Shown here in pieces: positions 10,681 to 21,599 of a stretch of 64,000 nucleotides of DNA. Numbering within the stretch: the first letter of the stretch is position 1; every line of letters begins with the position of its first letter. Under the pieces are notes generated by a model. That model worked only from the letters and a program-made list of their open reading frames with translations. It had not been told where the DNA came from and made no database searches. This stretch comes from Saccharum officinarum (lineage: Eukaryota; Streptophyta; Magnoliopsida; Poales; Poaceae): positions 12,302,346 to 12,366,345 of the forward strand of contig CM036215.1 of assembly GCA_020631735.1 (NCBI GenBank), in the 5' to 3' direction. The position numbers and the translations under genes were made by a program.

Positions 10681-13336
10681 ACTCCCCCACACTTAGCCCT
10701 TTGCTCATCCTCAAGTAAAGTTAAGGACTAAGATGGGTCATCTCCTTGATATGACATATGCATACAAGTTATTCCAAGCTTCACCAGAACCTATGAACTT
10801 TGGAGTGTCTACCACATTATCTTGGGTGATTGAATAATAGAATAGCTTGGATTCAAATCCCCTTGCATCAATGAGTTTAGAAACTTGGATTTTTATATGA
10901 TTTTAAAATGTAAACATAGCTTTTCTCCTCAAATGATTCTCTCGGATCGCTCATATATGTGTTTGGTTCCTCACCAAGGCATATCATAGTGTTGCCTTCT
11001 TTCTTTCCTACTTCTAAAAAGCTTATATGGATCTTTGGGTGGGGAAAGATATGAAGGCATACTTACTCTGCATATTTTGTTAAGTCAAAGCTCAGATCCA
11101 AGGAGAAAGATGCCATACCCTTAGATCAAGAAGTGCAAGTGTGTGGAAAAAACATTTCTAAATCTATACTATACACTTTTGTAGATATGATCTCTCTCTT
11201 GCTTTTTATTTTGAGACATGGCTATCATTTCATTTTTTTCATTTTTATGAGCCTTCATGTGCTCATCTCTCTCTTTCTTTTCAATACCTTGGGACCTTCA
11301 TGTGTCCCATTTTTTCTTGGACCTTCATGTGTCCATTTTTCTTCTTTTTCATACTTTTGCATAGCCCATATCTCTTAAACCACATATTGAGAGAGATCAC
11401 TATCTTGTAAAACATGGAGTATTTTCCTAACAAACATTTTTTGTCTACTCCCAGTGTAGGAGCAGAGTTTTGGGTGGATGGAAGCATGTTTTTGCATACT
11501 CCTAGTGTAGGAGCAGCATGTATAGGTGGGTGTACGTGATCCTGATCTTGGGGGCATGATAACTTTCTCAGCAAGGATCAACAAGACTTGACAAAACTCA
11601 ACGCAGAAATAAGTAGCATAATTTTTGGAGGTTTTAAGTTCTAAACACTAGATATGGCTTTGGTAGGAATTTGCATATCATTGAGGAGCATGCTATTTGG
11701 ATTTTGATTTTATAAAATAAAACCCAAGTTCTTTACATGAGAGAGCAAGGTTCATTTTCATCCTACTATATCACATATTCCAATTACTTAGATAACATGG
11801 GATCCCTATCATAGTTGTTCACAAGTTATAGGAATATTAGCAAGTAATAAAAAGTATGCAAATTTTATCAAAGGATAGCATGGAGATGGAGCATCATTGT
11901 TTTGCATTTTGAATGTGTTCAATTTTTAATTTCAAAATTCAGGAGAGTTGAGGGTATTGTTGCACAAACCATCATTGTAGAGGAAGGAGTCAAAGGATTC
12001 AGAAGTGGTTTGGCTCAACCAGAGGTTCAGCCAATCCTCTATGAAGTTATCTATCCTGTCCTTCTGCATGATTGATGTTGTGCAACATGTTGGTGGGAGA
12101 TCTATGCTTGAGAGATCTCCCCCACACTTATTCTTGTACCTGTTTTTTATAAAGAAAAAGAAAATGGAAACAAACAAGAGCTTTTTCCAGCAGAGATACT
12201 GGGAAGCCTTATTTTTATTATCATTATTATCATCATATTTTTATTTATTATTATATATTTTTTAAGTGTTCACTCAACTTTATTTTAGCATAACTCGAGC
12301 AAGGCTACGATAAAGTTTTATAGTGTATACTTAGCCTTGGTTTGTCTCCATCAAAAATTACTTCCATTGTTTATGATAGTAACTCGAAGTTCATTAACCA
12401 AAATTCAACACCATGTTAAAATTTGATTAAAGAAAGCTATTTTAACCTAAGCACCATGCTTAATTTAAAAAGCCCATGGATGTACTACTAGTGAATACAT
12501 CCAAACCAGAGCAATCGTCGTAAACTAAGGAAGCATGACCAAGCTGTATTCACATGGAGATAATCATGAACAAGAGAGTTGGTGAACAATTATTACCTTT
12601 GCATATCTGGGTTTTACTTACTAGCAGCATGTGGATGGAGCTTCGAGGTTGCTGCAGTGGTGGCTTGTATACGGTTCATCTCAGGTTATCACCAAGGCTA
12701 GGCCCTACACACAACTAGTGTGTATGGACCATGAGCCATAGTGATAGCAGCAAAGGTCTAGAGGAGGAGCACCAATCTTGTGGCTCCTTCTCTCTCTTCT
12801 TTTCTTTTTTATGTATATCATTTTTTATATCCCCTTTTTTCTTTTTCCATTTCATTTTTCCTCTCTCTTTTTTTATCAGCAAGTTAGAGCTGTCATCATT
12901 TTTTTTCTTTTTAACCAAGGTGACCTTTAGTGTGGATGGAACATATGATGAGGTTCGCACCATCCTCCCCCACACTTGGACTTTAATGCAAAAGTCAAGT
13001 GTGCAGTGTTGGGGTCTCCTCTTGAGTGTGTTCCATCACCAAAGGGTATATTGGCATTTAGTTTGATGCAACTCTCATGTTTTTTAGCATCGCATGCCCC
13101 GTGCTCTTCTTAGCCTCAACCTAAAAGGGTTAGCAACCAAGAATACCCGAAGGTGCATACTAACTTAAAAACATGTTCTTGCTTTTATTGACAAGAAAGG
13201 TTTTATATATATGATAATCTGGGGTATCTCCCGGTAGTGCTTCATTTATGGTCAAACTTGACCATGGGAACTCATCTTGCAGCTGACAATGGCAGTTTAC
13301 TTCCCTGCTTCACCACCAAGCATTTAGCATGTTTGT
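10681..13336 (-). other. RE-B 3' non-coding region with three polypurine-like tracts
   Basis: There is no credible gene in these 2.66 kb; a T-rich stretch at 12780-12920 gives only low-complexity frames. The polypurine tract lies against the LTR (10681-10696, minus strand CTAAGTGTGGGGGAGT). Two more copies of AAGTGTGGGGGAG occur at 12117-12129 and 12964-12977. The part 11590-12560 is homologous to RE-A (8030-9100), and the part near 11400-11580 also resembles 29580-29700 and 52740-52880. Confidence 0.7.
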
Positions 13337-13474
13337 TCACGCTGCAAGGTTAGTACCATAGTTGCATCCATGAGATTTGCAATACTTGTGATAAACGTAG
13401 GCATCCACAACCATCTTTCTAAAAAGCTTTTGAACAAGAATGAGAAAGAGGTTGTGGTTCTCGTGGGTACAAGT
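13337..13474 (-). pseudogene. RE-B gag-protease frame, C-terminal end
   Basis: Across the RE-C insertion the frame that runs to 25483 continues in register from 13474 through KMVVDAYVYHKYC to a TGA at 13337. The two parts have 551 and 46 codons (597 in all), consistent with a clean insertion plus target duplication. No domain is recognised in these last 45 residues. Confidence 0.65.
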
Positions 13475-13479
13475 GGTAC

Positions 13480-16400
13480 TAAAACGTCCTTGATTTCCAC
13501 GAAGGGAAATCCACAAAAACGAAGTGTAAAATGACAAAACATTCTGTCAATTTACCCAAATCTCAGTGATACATAAGTCATGCACGAATATCAGAGTACA
13601 ATAGAGAGTTTTACATAATTTATCCTCTTCGCCTCGCAGGGCGGAACACACTCACACAAGCATCCGGAACAGCATCCGACGTAGATAGCAGCGGAAAACG
13701 ATCTCCTGGAACCAGCTTGAGCATAGAACAGGCCCTCTTATCCTCCCAATCATCGCCCTCGTAGTCGTACTCGGGCTCGGAACCTGTCAAAAATCTATCA
13801 GTACACTTGGTACTGGCCACGCATCGCCCACCCTATGCTTGCAATGCTTTGTGGAAAGTGGAATGCATTGAGGGAAGTAGAAAGAGACCTATTTAGGCTA
13901 TGGGTTTCCTATGCAAGTAGTTAATATTTTAATAATAAGATATTCATCAGTTTTTAACTCATCTTAATCACACATTTTTCCCAATCCCATCACACACAAC
14001 ACATCTCATCTCACTCTCTCTCTAGGCGACGAGATTAACTCCCGCTCAGATCTCGTCTCAACGGCCAAAGCCGGAATCCAACACAGAAACCGAGGAAAAG
14101 GTAGAAAGGACTCCTCTCTCTAATCAAGTGAAGCGTAGGTCATGGGAATGTCCATATCCGCGAACGCGGCTATACGTATAGATCGATCAACTCTACAGAG
14201 CGTGTACACCTGGTAATCCACAAGATCGCCATCCTCGACGATCCGGCTCATCTAGGCTGATTCCAACTGCCTTCCAACCGGTACAGTACCACCCTACCAC
14301 TCAGCCCTGGGCCACCCCGGTGTCCACCGAAACACTGAGACTATGCGACGTAGTACCGGGCCCCCAAGGTCACTACGCTGTCTTAGGAGGGTGTGGGTCC
14401 CCATGCTCGTACCTCCCTACACTATCACCTTCCAACCTAGTAGTAGTGGTACTGCCCTAGTCAGTCGGGTAATCGTCTCCCGCCCATCGGGAGCGAGTGG
14501 TGTGCACGAAGGTCCCATGGTTCTGGTTCTCAAGACATACCAGTCCTTAGGGGGACCAGACAGGATATCTTCTCAAGGGGAAACACCGTATTCCCCGTGC
14601 CACGACAACACCTCCACCAGGGATAACCAACACCCCAGTTCACGTCCCAATATACCCGCCACAGGTATCTCTCGTGAGGGATGCCCAGGTCGCACCCCTC
14701 TAGCAAGACTTGCCCCAAAGACTCATCGTAGGATCCTGTCCGATCGACTCAACCCTCACCACTCACCCGAGACGCATGCCAAGATCTCCCAAGTTCTTTA
14801 ATCAGGTTTACCAAGTTCTCAGCACTACGTACCTTATACATATACGCCTCTCACTCACTGGCATCACATCACAGATATAATGCGAGTAAGAGTAAAAGCA
14901 GTAATATGTAACATGCGAGCATCTAGCCTAACAGCAGGGTGAGCAGGAGTAAGGTTGCGACAAGGTAAAGGGCTCAAAGTAAAGCATCTACCATACAGCC
15001 TATCAACATATTATTTCACAAAAAGTAAAGCGCTAGCAATTCTATATTTGCATGCGTAATAGCTTCTACGGAGATGGGTGGGGCGTGGCACCTGGCAGGT
15101 CATCACCCAAGTCCTCGCTGTAGTCGGGGTCATACTCCTCAGTCGGCAGGTCCTCCGGCTCTGTTAAACGTAACGTAGAGTCGCATTAACGACTCCTATA
15201 GAGGTGCACAAAGAAGCAACAGAAATTCAAAAGATCCAAATGCACTCAAACACAAGCCTAAGGCGTAGAGCTCATTTTTAGAAAAATTTAGAAACTAGTT
15301 TGGTATTTTTCTGAGTTAAAATGAATTAGTTATGAATTTCTAAAGATTAAATGATTTTCTGGAGAAAAAAGAAAAAGAAAAACCGGACAGTGACACGTGT
15401 CAAGCTCTGATTGGCTGAAACAGAGCGAGTCACTGACATGTGGGTCCCATTGACTAGTCAACGGTCAACGGTAACTGGGCCGCGACCAGGCTCGGTTGGG
15501 CCTGGGCTGGGCCGGATTTGGGCCGGACTGGGCCGGGCCGGGCCCGCCACGTGGCAAGCGCTGGTGCTGCCACGTTGCCTCCTGGGTTTTGGATCGGGCT
15601 CACGTCTACGGGGTGTGGCTCACGGTGGACGTGTGAGTGCGGGATTGTGAACCGTAGACTCGATCCGTGGTGGACCAAGTTCACCTGCCTTCTCCCTCTC
15701 TCGGTCCAGGTGCACCAGGTGCATGGACTAGCGTGACAGCAGCTCCTCTCCCTCCCCTGCTTCTCAACCGCCCTGCCGAGCACGCCGCCGTCGGCATGGC
15801 AGTCGCGAGTGGCTACATTGGTGGCTCTCCTCCCCCTTGTTGCCGAGCACAGCGCGTCCCTTCCCAAGGCAAAACGATCTAGCTCCTCCCTTTCTTCTCT
15901 ACCAGCTTGATTCGGAGGGATCGACCTCGCCATGGCCGCGCGCTGGCCATGGCGAGCGCGCTCTGGCCGTGCTCGCGGTGGCGTGTCCCCGCGCTCCTAG
16001 CGCTCGGTACCGCAGTGCTTGGTTCTGGTATGTGAGTGCGAGCGTGTACATGACCTTGTGTGCCTCTTCTCCCTTCCTCTATTGCCTAGCATACCAAGAG
16101 CGAGACTTCGCCATGGCGGGGTGTGGCCATGGCGACTGTGCGTGGTGTAGTGGCATGTCGTGGGCAATTCCGAACCCTGTGGCTCGGCCAGGCCATCGAG
16201 TGTGCGCACCATGTGTGCGTGAGCGAGTGATCAAAGCATGAGGGTCACGGATTTTGCCTAGAAGATCCACGGTACTGACAGGCGAGGTGGTTTTATGCCA
16301 AGCACAACCAGCAGCGAGCGAGGTGAGATGGTGAGCTCGCCGTAGGTGGCGATGGCGAAAGGATATCGGTGCAGGGCGAGTTGGTGCGGTGTCTAACGGT

Positions 16401-17638
16401 AGCCGTGCCATGCAGTCCCGTGGCGAAGAAGAAAATGAGCAGTGCTGCCTTCGTCTCCGACGAGCTCGGACGGTGCCCCCCCCCCCCGCGGTCCCGGTTC
16501 TTCATTGCGGCTTCTCCCTTCCTTCCCTTCCCTCCTTGAGATGTAGTGTGTGCAGTGGTACCACCAGGGCGGTGGCAAAAAGGTTGGAAGGGGCTTTGGG
16601 CAGGGCACGGGGTGGAGCTTTATACTCCGTGCTCTCCCATGGCAACGTGGACGTTGTGATGGCAATCGGAAGGCATGGAGGGTTGATATGCTATCTTGGC
16701 TGGTGCTAGGGTGATTAGAAGAGGCGTGATTCAAATTGGAGATGCCAAAATCGAATACCACAGACGGTTGGTGGTGTCAGGCGGTGTCAGGCGGTGTCAG
16801 CCGATTTCGCGGCCATGGCGGCATCGGCTTCACGCGCGCGGTGCGTGTTTGGCGAGCGCAAGCGACTGGCATGCGGGACCGGGGTTGTGACTTGGCATGC
16901 ACGGCTGGTAGAGGGGGCAAAGGGAACCGAGAGAATCCCTCCCTCGTGTGGGGCATGACCCTGTCCCCTCTTTGTCTCTGTTCCCATTCGAAGCAGGGGA
17001 TACGGTCGGGTGAGAGGAAGGGGATGAAGGCGGGTCCCGCCCGTCAGCGAGTGAGAGCGGCGGGGTCCAGTTGTCGGTGACGCAGGGGTGCGGCTTCTCC
17101 TGCGTAGCGTCAGCAATGCGGCCGAGGCCACAGTGACTTTGCTAGGCTGGCCCATGCGCGGGCGTGCGCGTGAATGGGATCGGGCACGCGAGTTGGGCTA
17201 GGCCAGATGGCGGGGTAGGCCGAGAGAGGTTCCTTTCCCCTTTTCTAATTTATTCAAAAAGCTTTTCCATTTTGTATTTTCTCTATTTTAAATATGCCAT
17301 GCATTTGTATGTGAGAAAGCATATTGCCCACACTTGTATAACATAGTGGGTCCTCCTAAATATATTTTTGGTTTCCAACTATTTGATGGGTTTATATTTC
17401 TATATTTATTTACTTAAGCAATTAATTCAAGAGTTGTTGTTGCTTTTAATTCAATTCAAAGAACATAAAATCCAACTCAAGCATGTTTGGTTAAATGCAA
17501 AGATGTAGTTAGCTATTTTAGGTGCTACTTGTGCAACTAGGTTAGGTTTCCTATATGACACCTCACCAAACATAGGTTTATTTTAGAAAAATTTTGCAAT
17601 TGTGATTTTTGTTTCCTGGAAATTTCTGGGTTGTTACA
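13480..17638 (-). repeat. RE-C 3' LTR (4159 bp)
   Basis: It starts TGTAACAACCC at 17638 and ends CGTTTTA at 13480. Only its ends (about 13480-13570 and 16955-17638) are shared with the 5' LTR. The middle 3.4 kb (about 13570-16955) occurs only here. That middle has no credible gene: it holds AT-rich sequence (13880-15350), GC-rich U3-like sequence (15400-17250) and a run of 13 C within 16477-16489. A TATA box (minus strand AGTATAAAGC) lies at 16617-16626. Confidence 0.85.
16617..16626 (-). promoter_or_regulatory. TATA box in the RE-C LTR
   Basis: The minus strand reads AGTATAAAGC, about 1 kb into the LTR and followed by GC-rich leader-like sequence. The 5' LTR copy lacks this region, so the element's own promoter is missing. 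Confidence 0.45.
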
Positions 17639-17655
17639 GTCCTCCCCCTCACAGG
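17639..17655 (-). other. RE-C polypurine tract
   Basis: The minus strand reads TGAGGGGGAGGAC directly before the LTR start TGTAACAA. This is the usual priming site for plus-strand cDNA. Confidence 0.75.
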
Positions 17656-17664
17656 AATCTCGTC

Positions 17665-18960
17665 CCAAGATTTAAGGTGTGGCATACCTTTCGAAGAGGT
17701 AGGGGTAAAGCATCTGGAATTCGGACTCTTTCTCCCATGTAGCTTCCCGTTCTGTGTGGTTACTCCACTAAACCTTGCACATGGGTATCACGGTGCTTCT
17801 AGTTTCCTTCTCAGCTCTGTCTAATATTCGGATTGGGTGTTCCTTGTACTCCAGGGTGTCCTGGATATCCAGTGCATCTGTGTATACCTCTTGCTCTGAT
17901 AATTGCAAGCACTTGCATAGCTGTGACACGTGAAACACTAGGTGTACTCCTGTTAACTCCTCGGGCAACTCTACCTTGTATGCTAACTTGCCAATCCTCT
18001 GACATATCCTGTAAGGTCCCATGTACCTAGGTGCCAACTTTCCCTTCACATGAAATCTGACGGTACCTCGGAGTGGGGAGACCTTGAGATAGACATAGTC
18101 CCCAACTTGAAACTCGAGGTCTCTCCGACGGTTATCTGCATAACTCTTCTGTCGGCTTTGGGCAATCCTCAGGTTCTCTCGTACTTGGGCTACTCCTTCT
18201 TCGGCATCTTTGATCTTTGCGGGACCAAAGAATGATCTCTCTCCCACTTTTGACCACATCAGAAGGGTTCTACACTTTCTGCCATACAAAGCCTCAAATG
18301 GTGACATCTTGAGACTAGCCTGGTAGCTGTTGTTGTAAGAGAACTCTGTGTGGGACAAACTTTTCTCCCAATTAGACCCATACTTCAAGACACAAGCTCG
18401 GAGCATATCCTCCAAAATCTAATTAACCCTCTCTGTCTAACCATCTGACTATGGGTGGTATGTGGTGTTGTAGTCAAGTCGAGTCCCTATAGCCTTGTGG
18501 AGACTCTTCCAGAACTTGGACACGTATTGCGTACCATGATTAGACACTATACTAGTGGGGGCTCCGTGGAGTCTGAGAATGTGCTTGATGTACAGATCTG
18601 CTAGCTTCTCAACTCTGTAGTTAGTCCTCATAGCTATGAAGTGAGCTACCTTGGTCAGTCGGTCAACGATCACCCAAATTGAGTCATAGCCTTTGGGAGT
18701 TCGAGGTAAACCTACTATAAAGTCCATGGATATGCTCTCCCATTTCCACACCGGAACGTCCAAGGGTTTAAGCAATCCGGCTGGTCTTTGATGCTCAGCC
18801 TTGACCCTATTGTAGATGTCGCATCATGCGACATGCCTGGCAATATCTGCCTTCATGTTCTTCCACCAAAATTGTTTCTTTAGATCAGCATACATTTTGG
18901 TTCTTCCCGGGTGAATACAATACTTGGAGTCATGACCCTCTTCCAAGATTTCTCGCCGCA
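17665..18960 (-). pseudogene. RE-C integrase and chromodomain
   Basis: N-terminal zinc region near 18960-18800 ([20 protein letters not shown]); its second Cys pair reads CDIY rather than CDxC. The core has MDFIVGLPRTPKGYDSIWVI, with the first catalytic Asp, then SIVSNHGTQ, where the second catalytic Asp is Asn. The third acidic residue follows in ILEDMLRAC's vicinity, in a stretch with three TAG codons (18419-18421, 18437-18439, 18449-18451). The C-terminal domain (RRRDLEFQVGDYVYLKVSP) leads to a chromodomain (HPIRILDRAEKETRSTVI, then WSNHTEREATWE) with one more TAG. Chromodomains steer chromovirus insertion to marked chromatin. This copy is inactive by stops and by a lost catalytic residue. 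Confidence 0.85.
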
Positions 18961-20088
18961 AGGCGGAATTAGATGGTACACAGATTCTATCCTTATACCA
19001 GTACACTCCTTGCTCATCCTCCCTGAACTCGAGGCACTTTCCCTTCTTCATGAGTTCTCGGATTTCCCAAATTTCAGGACACTCTAGTTGAGCATTGCAG
19101 ATCTGATCCTTGAGGTTGTATTGCACTCGAAGCTCGTTCAACATACTCCTGGGTAGGATTTCGAGACAAAGTTCGCCCATTTCCTGACATAGCTCGGGTG
19201 GTACAACTTCCATGGACAGATTGTGGCAATAGCTCTTTCGGCTCAAGGCATCAGCGACTACATTAGCCTTTCCCGGATGATAGTGAATCTCTAGGTCATA
19301 ATCCTTTATAAGCTCTAGCCATCGGTGCTGTCTCATGTTTAGATCTTCTTGAGTGAAGAAGTACTTCAGGCTCTTGTGATCGGTGTAGATATCACACTTA
19401 TTTCCGATCAAGTAGTGCCTCCATATCTTTAGGGCATGCACGACAGCGGCAAGCTCCAGATCATGGGTTGGGTAGCGTTGCTCATGGTCCTTCAACTATC
19501 GGGACGCATATGCAATGACCCTTCCACTCTGCATCAGAACACAACCAAGTCCCTGTCTGGATGCATCACAATAGACCACGAAGTCTTTCTGGATATCGGG
19601 CAAGGCAAGAACAGGTGTGGTGGTAAGCTTTTGTTTCAGAGTCTGGAAGCTGTGCTCGCACTCGGGCGTCCATTCAAACTCATTAGTCTTCTTTAGTAGG
19701 TTAGTCATGGGCTTGGCTATCTTTGAGAAGTTCTCGATGAATCTGCGATAGTACCCAGCTAATCCAAGAAAACTGCGGATATCGGTCACATTGCGGGGTT
19801 GTTCCCACTCTTTCACAGCTTCAATCTTTATGAGATCTACAGTGACTCCCTCAGCAGTGAGTACATGACCAAGGAAAGCAACTTCTTCAAGCCAAAAGTC
19901 ACATTTGTTGAACTTGGCATATAGCTGATTCTGCCTCAACTTCTCCAGAACCACTCTCAAGTGCTGCTCATGTTCTTCGGCAGTGGAAGAATAGATAAGG
20001 ATGTCATCAATGAACACCACTACAAACTTGTCCAGTTCATCCATGAATACCTTATTCATCATGTTCATGAAATAAGCCGGGGCATTAG
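18961..20088 (-). pseudogene. RE-C reverse transcriptase (C-terminal half) and RNase H
   Basis: Directly after the Cassandra insertion the frame resumes with [20 protein letters not shown] and the catalytic [14 protein letters not shown], then [11 protein letters not shown] and the connection ([15 protein letters not shown]). RNase H follows ([43 protein letters not shown]), with catalytic acidic residues in place, and ends at VADALSRK. One in-frame TAG interrupts RNase H near 19498. The polymerase motif is intact, but the protein is split by the insertion. Confidence 0.88.
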
Positions 20089-20644
20089 TGTAACGTCCCG
20101 CCTCCTCGAGGCCGGGCCCGCTTACATCTGGCCGCTTTTCTAGGACATAGACTGCCCTCACAGACCAGCACAAGTCTTTTCTACGCACTTTGTCCTCACT
20201 CGTGCGCAAAGAACTTCCCGGTCGGTCACCCATCGCTCCAGGCCAAGCACGCTTAACTTTGGAGTTCTTTCGAGATGGGCTTCCGGAAAAGAAGTTGCAA
20301 CTTGTTGGTATGAGTATCCTATTAATCCTGTTAAGCCCTGGGCCGGGATGTTACATCCTCACCCCCTTAAGAGATCGACGTCCTCGTCGATCAATCCCAA
20401 GCCAGGAGCGTCCTCTCTTGGCCACGTCCGTATGTCTAGAGCCAGCGCATGTGCCATGCTGTGTGACCACGACGGATCCACACCAGCCATGCGCACCATG
20501 CCTGCGCAACTGCGACAGTGGTAAGGGGAGGCCAAGCACGCTTAACTTTGGAGTTCTTTCGAGATGGGCTTCCGGAAAAGAAGTTGCAACTTGTTGGTAT
20601 GAGTATCCTATTAATCCTGTTAAGCCCTGGGCCGGGATGTTACA
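20089..20644 (-). mobile_element. Cassandra TRIM retrotransposon
   Basis: A 556-bp element inserted in the RE-C polymerase, with a perfect target duplication ATTAG (20084-20088 and 20645-20649). Its 3' LTR is 20089-20355 (267 bp: TGTAACATCCC..GGGACGTTACA). A polypurine tract (AAGGGGGTGAGGA) and about 173 bp of non-coding internal DNA lie at 20356-20528. The 5' LTR keeps only its first 116 bp (20529-20644); its 3' part and the primer site are gone, probably by deletion. Cassandra encodes no protein and is recognised by the 5S rRNA-like block inside its LTR. Confidence 0.9.
20211..20319 (-). other. 5S rRNA-like block in the Cassandra LTR
   Basis: On the minus strand this segment follows plant 5S rRNA in order: GGATACTCATACCA, then GAACTCCAAAGTTAAGCGTG, CTTGG, GATGGGTGACC and GGGAAGT. 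It thus keeps the box A, intermediate element and box C region of the RNA polymerase III promoter, with several substitutions. It is part of the retrotransposon and not an rRNA gene. A second partial copy lies at about 20529-20608. Confidence 0.9.
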
Positions 20645-20649
20645 ATTAG

Positions 20650-21560
20650 TGAGTCCGAAGGACACCACTATGAACTCATATTGCCCATATCTGGTGACAA
20701 AAGTTGTCTTAGGAATGTCGTCGGGTCTGATTTTCATCTGATGATATTTGGACCTGAGATCGATCTTAGAAAAGAACTTAGCATCTTTTAGCTGATCTAG
20801 GAGGTCATCGATCCTGGGCAGAGGATATTTGTTTTTGACTGTTACGGCATTCAAGTTCCGATAGTCAATGCACATCCTCATAGATCCATCCTTCTTTTTC
20901 ATGAACAAAACAGGGGAACCCCAGGGTGAAGCACTGGGTCTGATGTATCCCTTATCTGACAACTCCTTGAGTTGCTTCTTCAGCTCCTCTAGCTCATCGA
21001 CTGACATGCGGTAGGGCCTTTTAGCAATAGGACCGGTACCAGGTAGAAGGTCAATCACAAACTCCACATCCCGATCAGGTGGCATGCCTGGCAACTCCTT
21101 AGGGAACACGTCAGGGTACACATTCACAACAGGTACCTCCTCGATTGTCTTGGCCTCTAGGGCACACAACTTAGAGACTGTTTTTCCCTGATTTGGCTTA
21201 CAGCGGATTATGTGTCCACTCGAGTGTGTGATCTCCACATACCTTGGTGAACAAGATATCACTCCTTTATGTTGTGTCAACCAATCCATTCCTAGTATGA
21301 CATCTAGTCCCTCAGATGGAAGTAAGGTGAGATCGGCTAGAAAAGGGTAGCCCTCAATGGTGATACTCACTCCCTGACATCTCTTGGTGCATATAATGTG
21401 ACCCAAAGGTGAACTAGTGTCAATGGGCTCCTGGCGAGGAGTCACAGGTATGCTATGTTCTCATGCAAACTTGGTGGAAATGTAAGAACAAGTAGCTCCA
21501 GAATCAAACAAGACTGAAGCTATAACTCCCTGTACCAAAAACATACCGTACACCACGTCG
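20650..21560 (-). pseudogene. RE-C protease and reverse transcriptase (N-terminal half)
   Basis: The protease active site reads LFDSGATCSYIS near 21500, followed by [20 protein letters not shown] lies shortly after the active site (near 21460). A linker ([20 protein letters not shown]) leads to reverse transcriptase: [57 protein letters not shown], ending at SFGLTN where Cassandra is inserted. The linker and palm order match chromoviruses. The break lies between two adjacent conserved residues of the palm. Confidence 0.88.
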
Positions 21561-21599
21561 GGAGTGTCCTGGGCGTCCTCCGCGGTCATGTGGTTGAGA

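Noticed and set aside
12715..13066. Lys-rich or Phe/Ser-rich frames on both strands
   Set aside because: They come from a T-rich low-complexity stretch in the RE-B 3' non-coding region.
14343..14801. Plus-strand frame of 152 codons in the RE-C LTR
   Set aside because: It is antisense to the element, in LTR DNA, with no recognisable domain.
20211..20319. A 5S rRNA gene
   Set aside because: The 5S-like block is in a Cassandra LTR, has many substitutions, and lacks the ordinary spacer and terminator.
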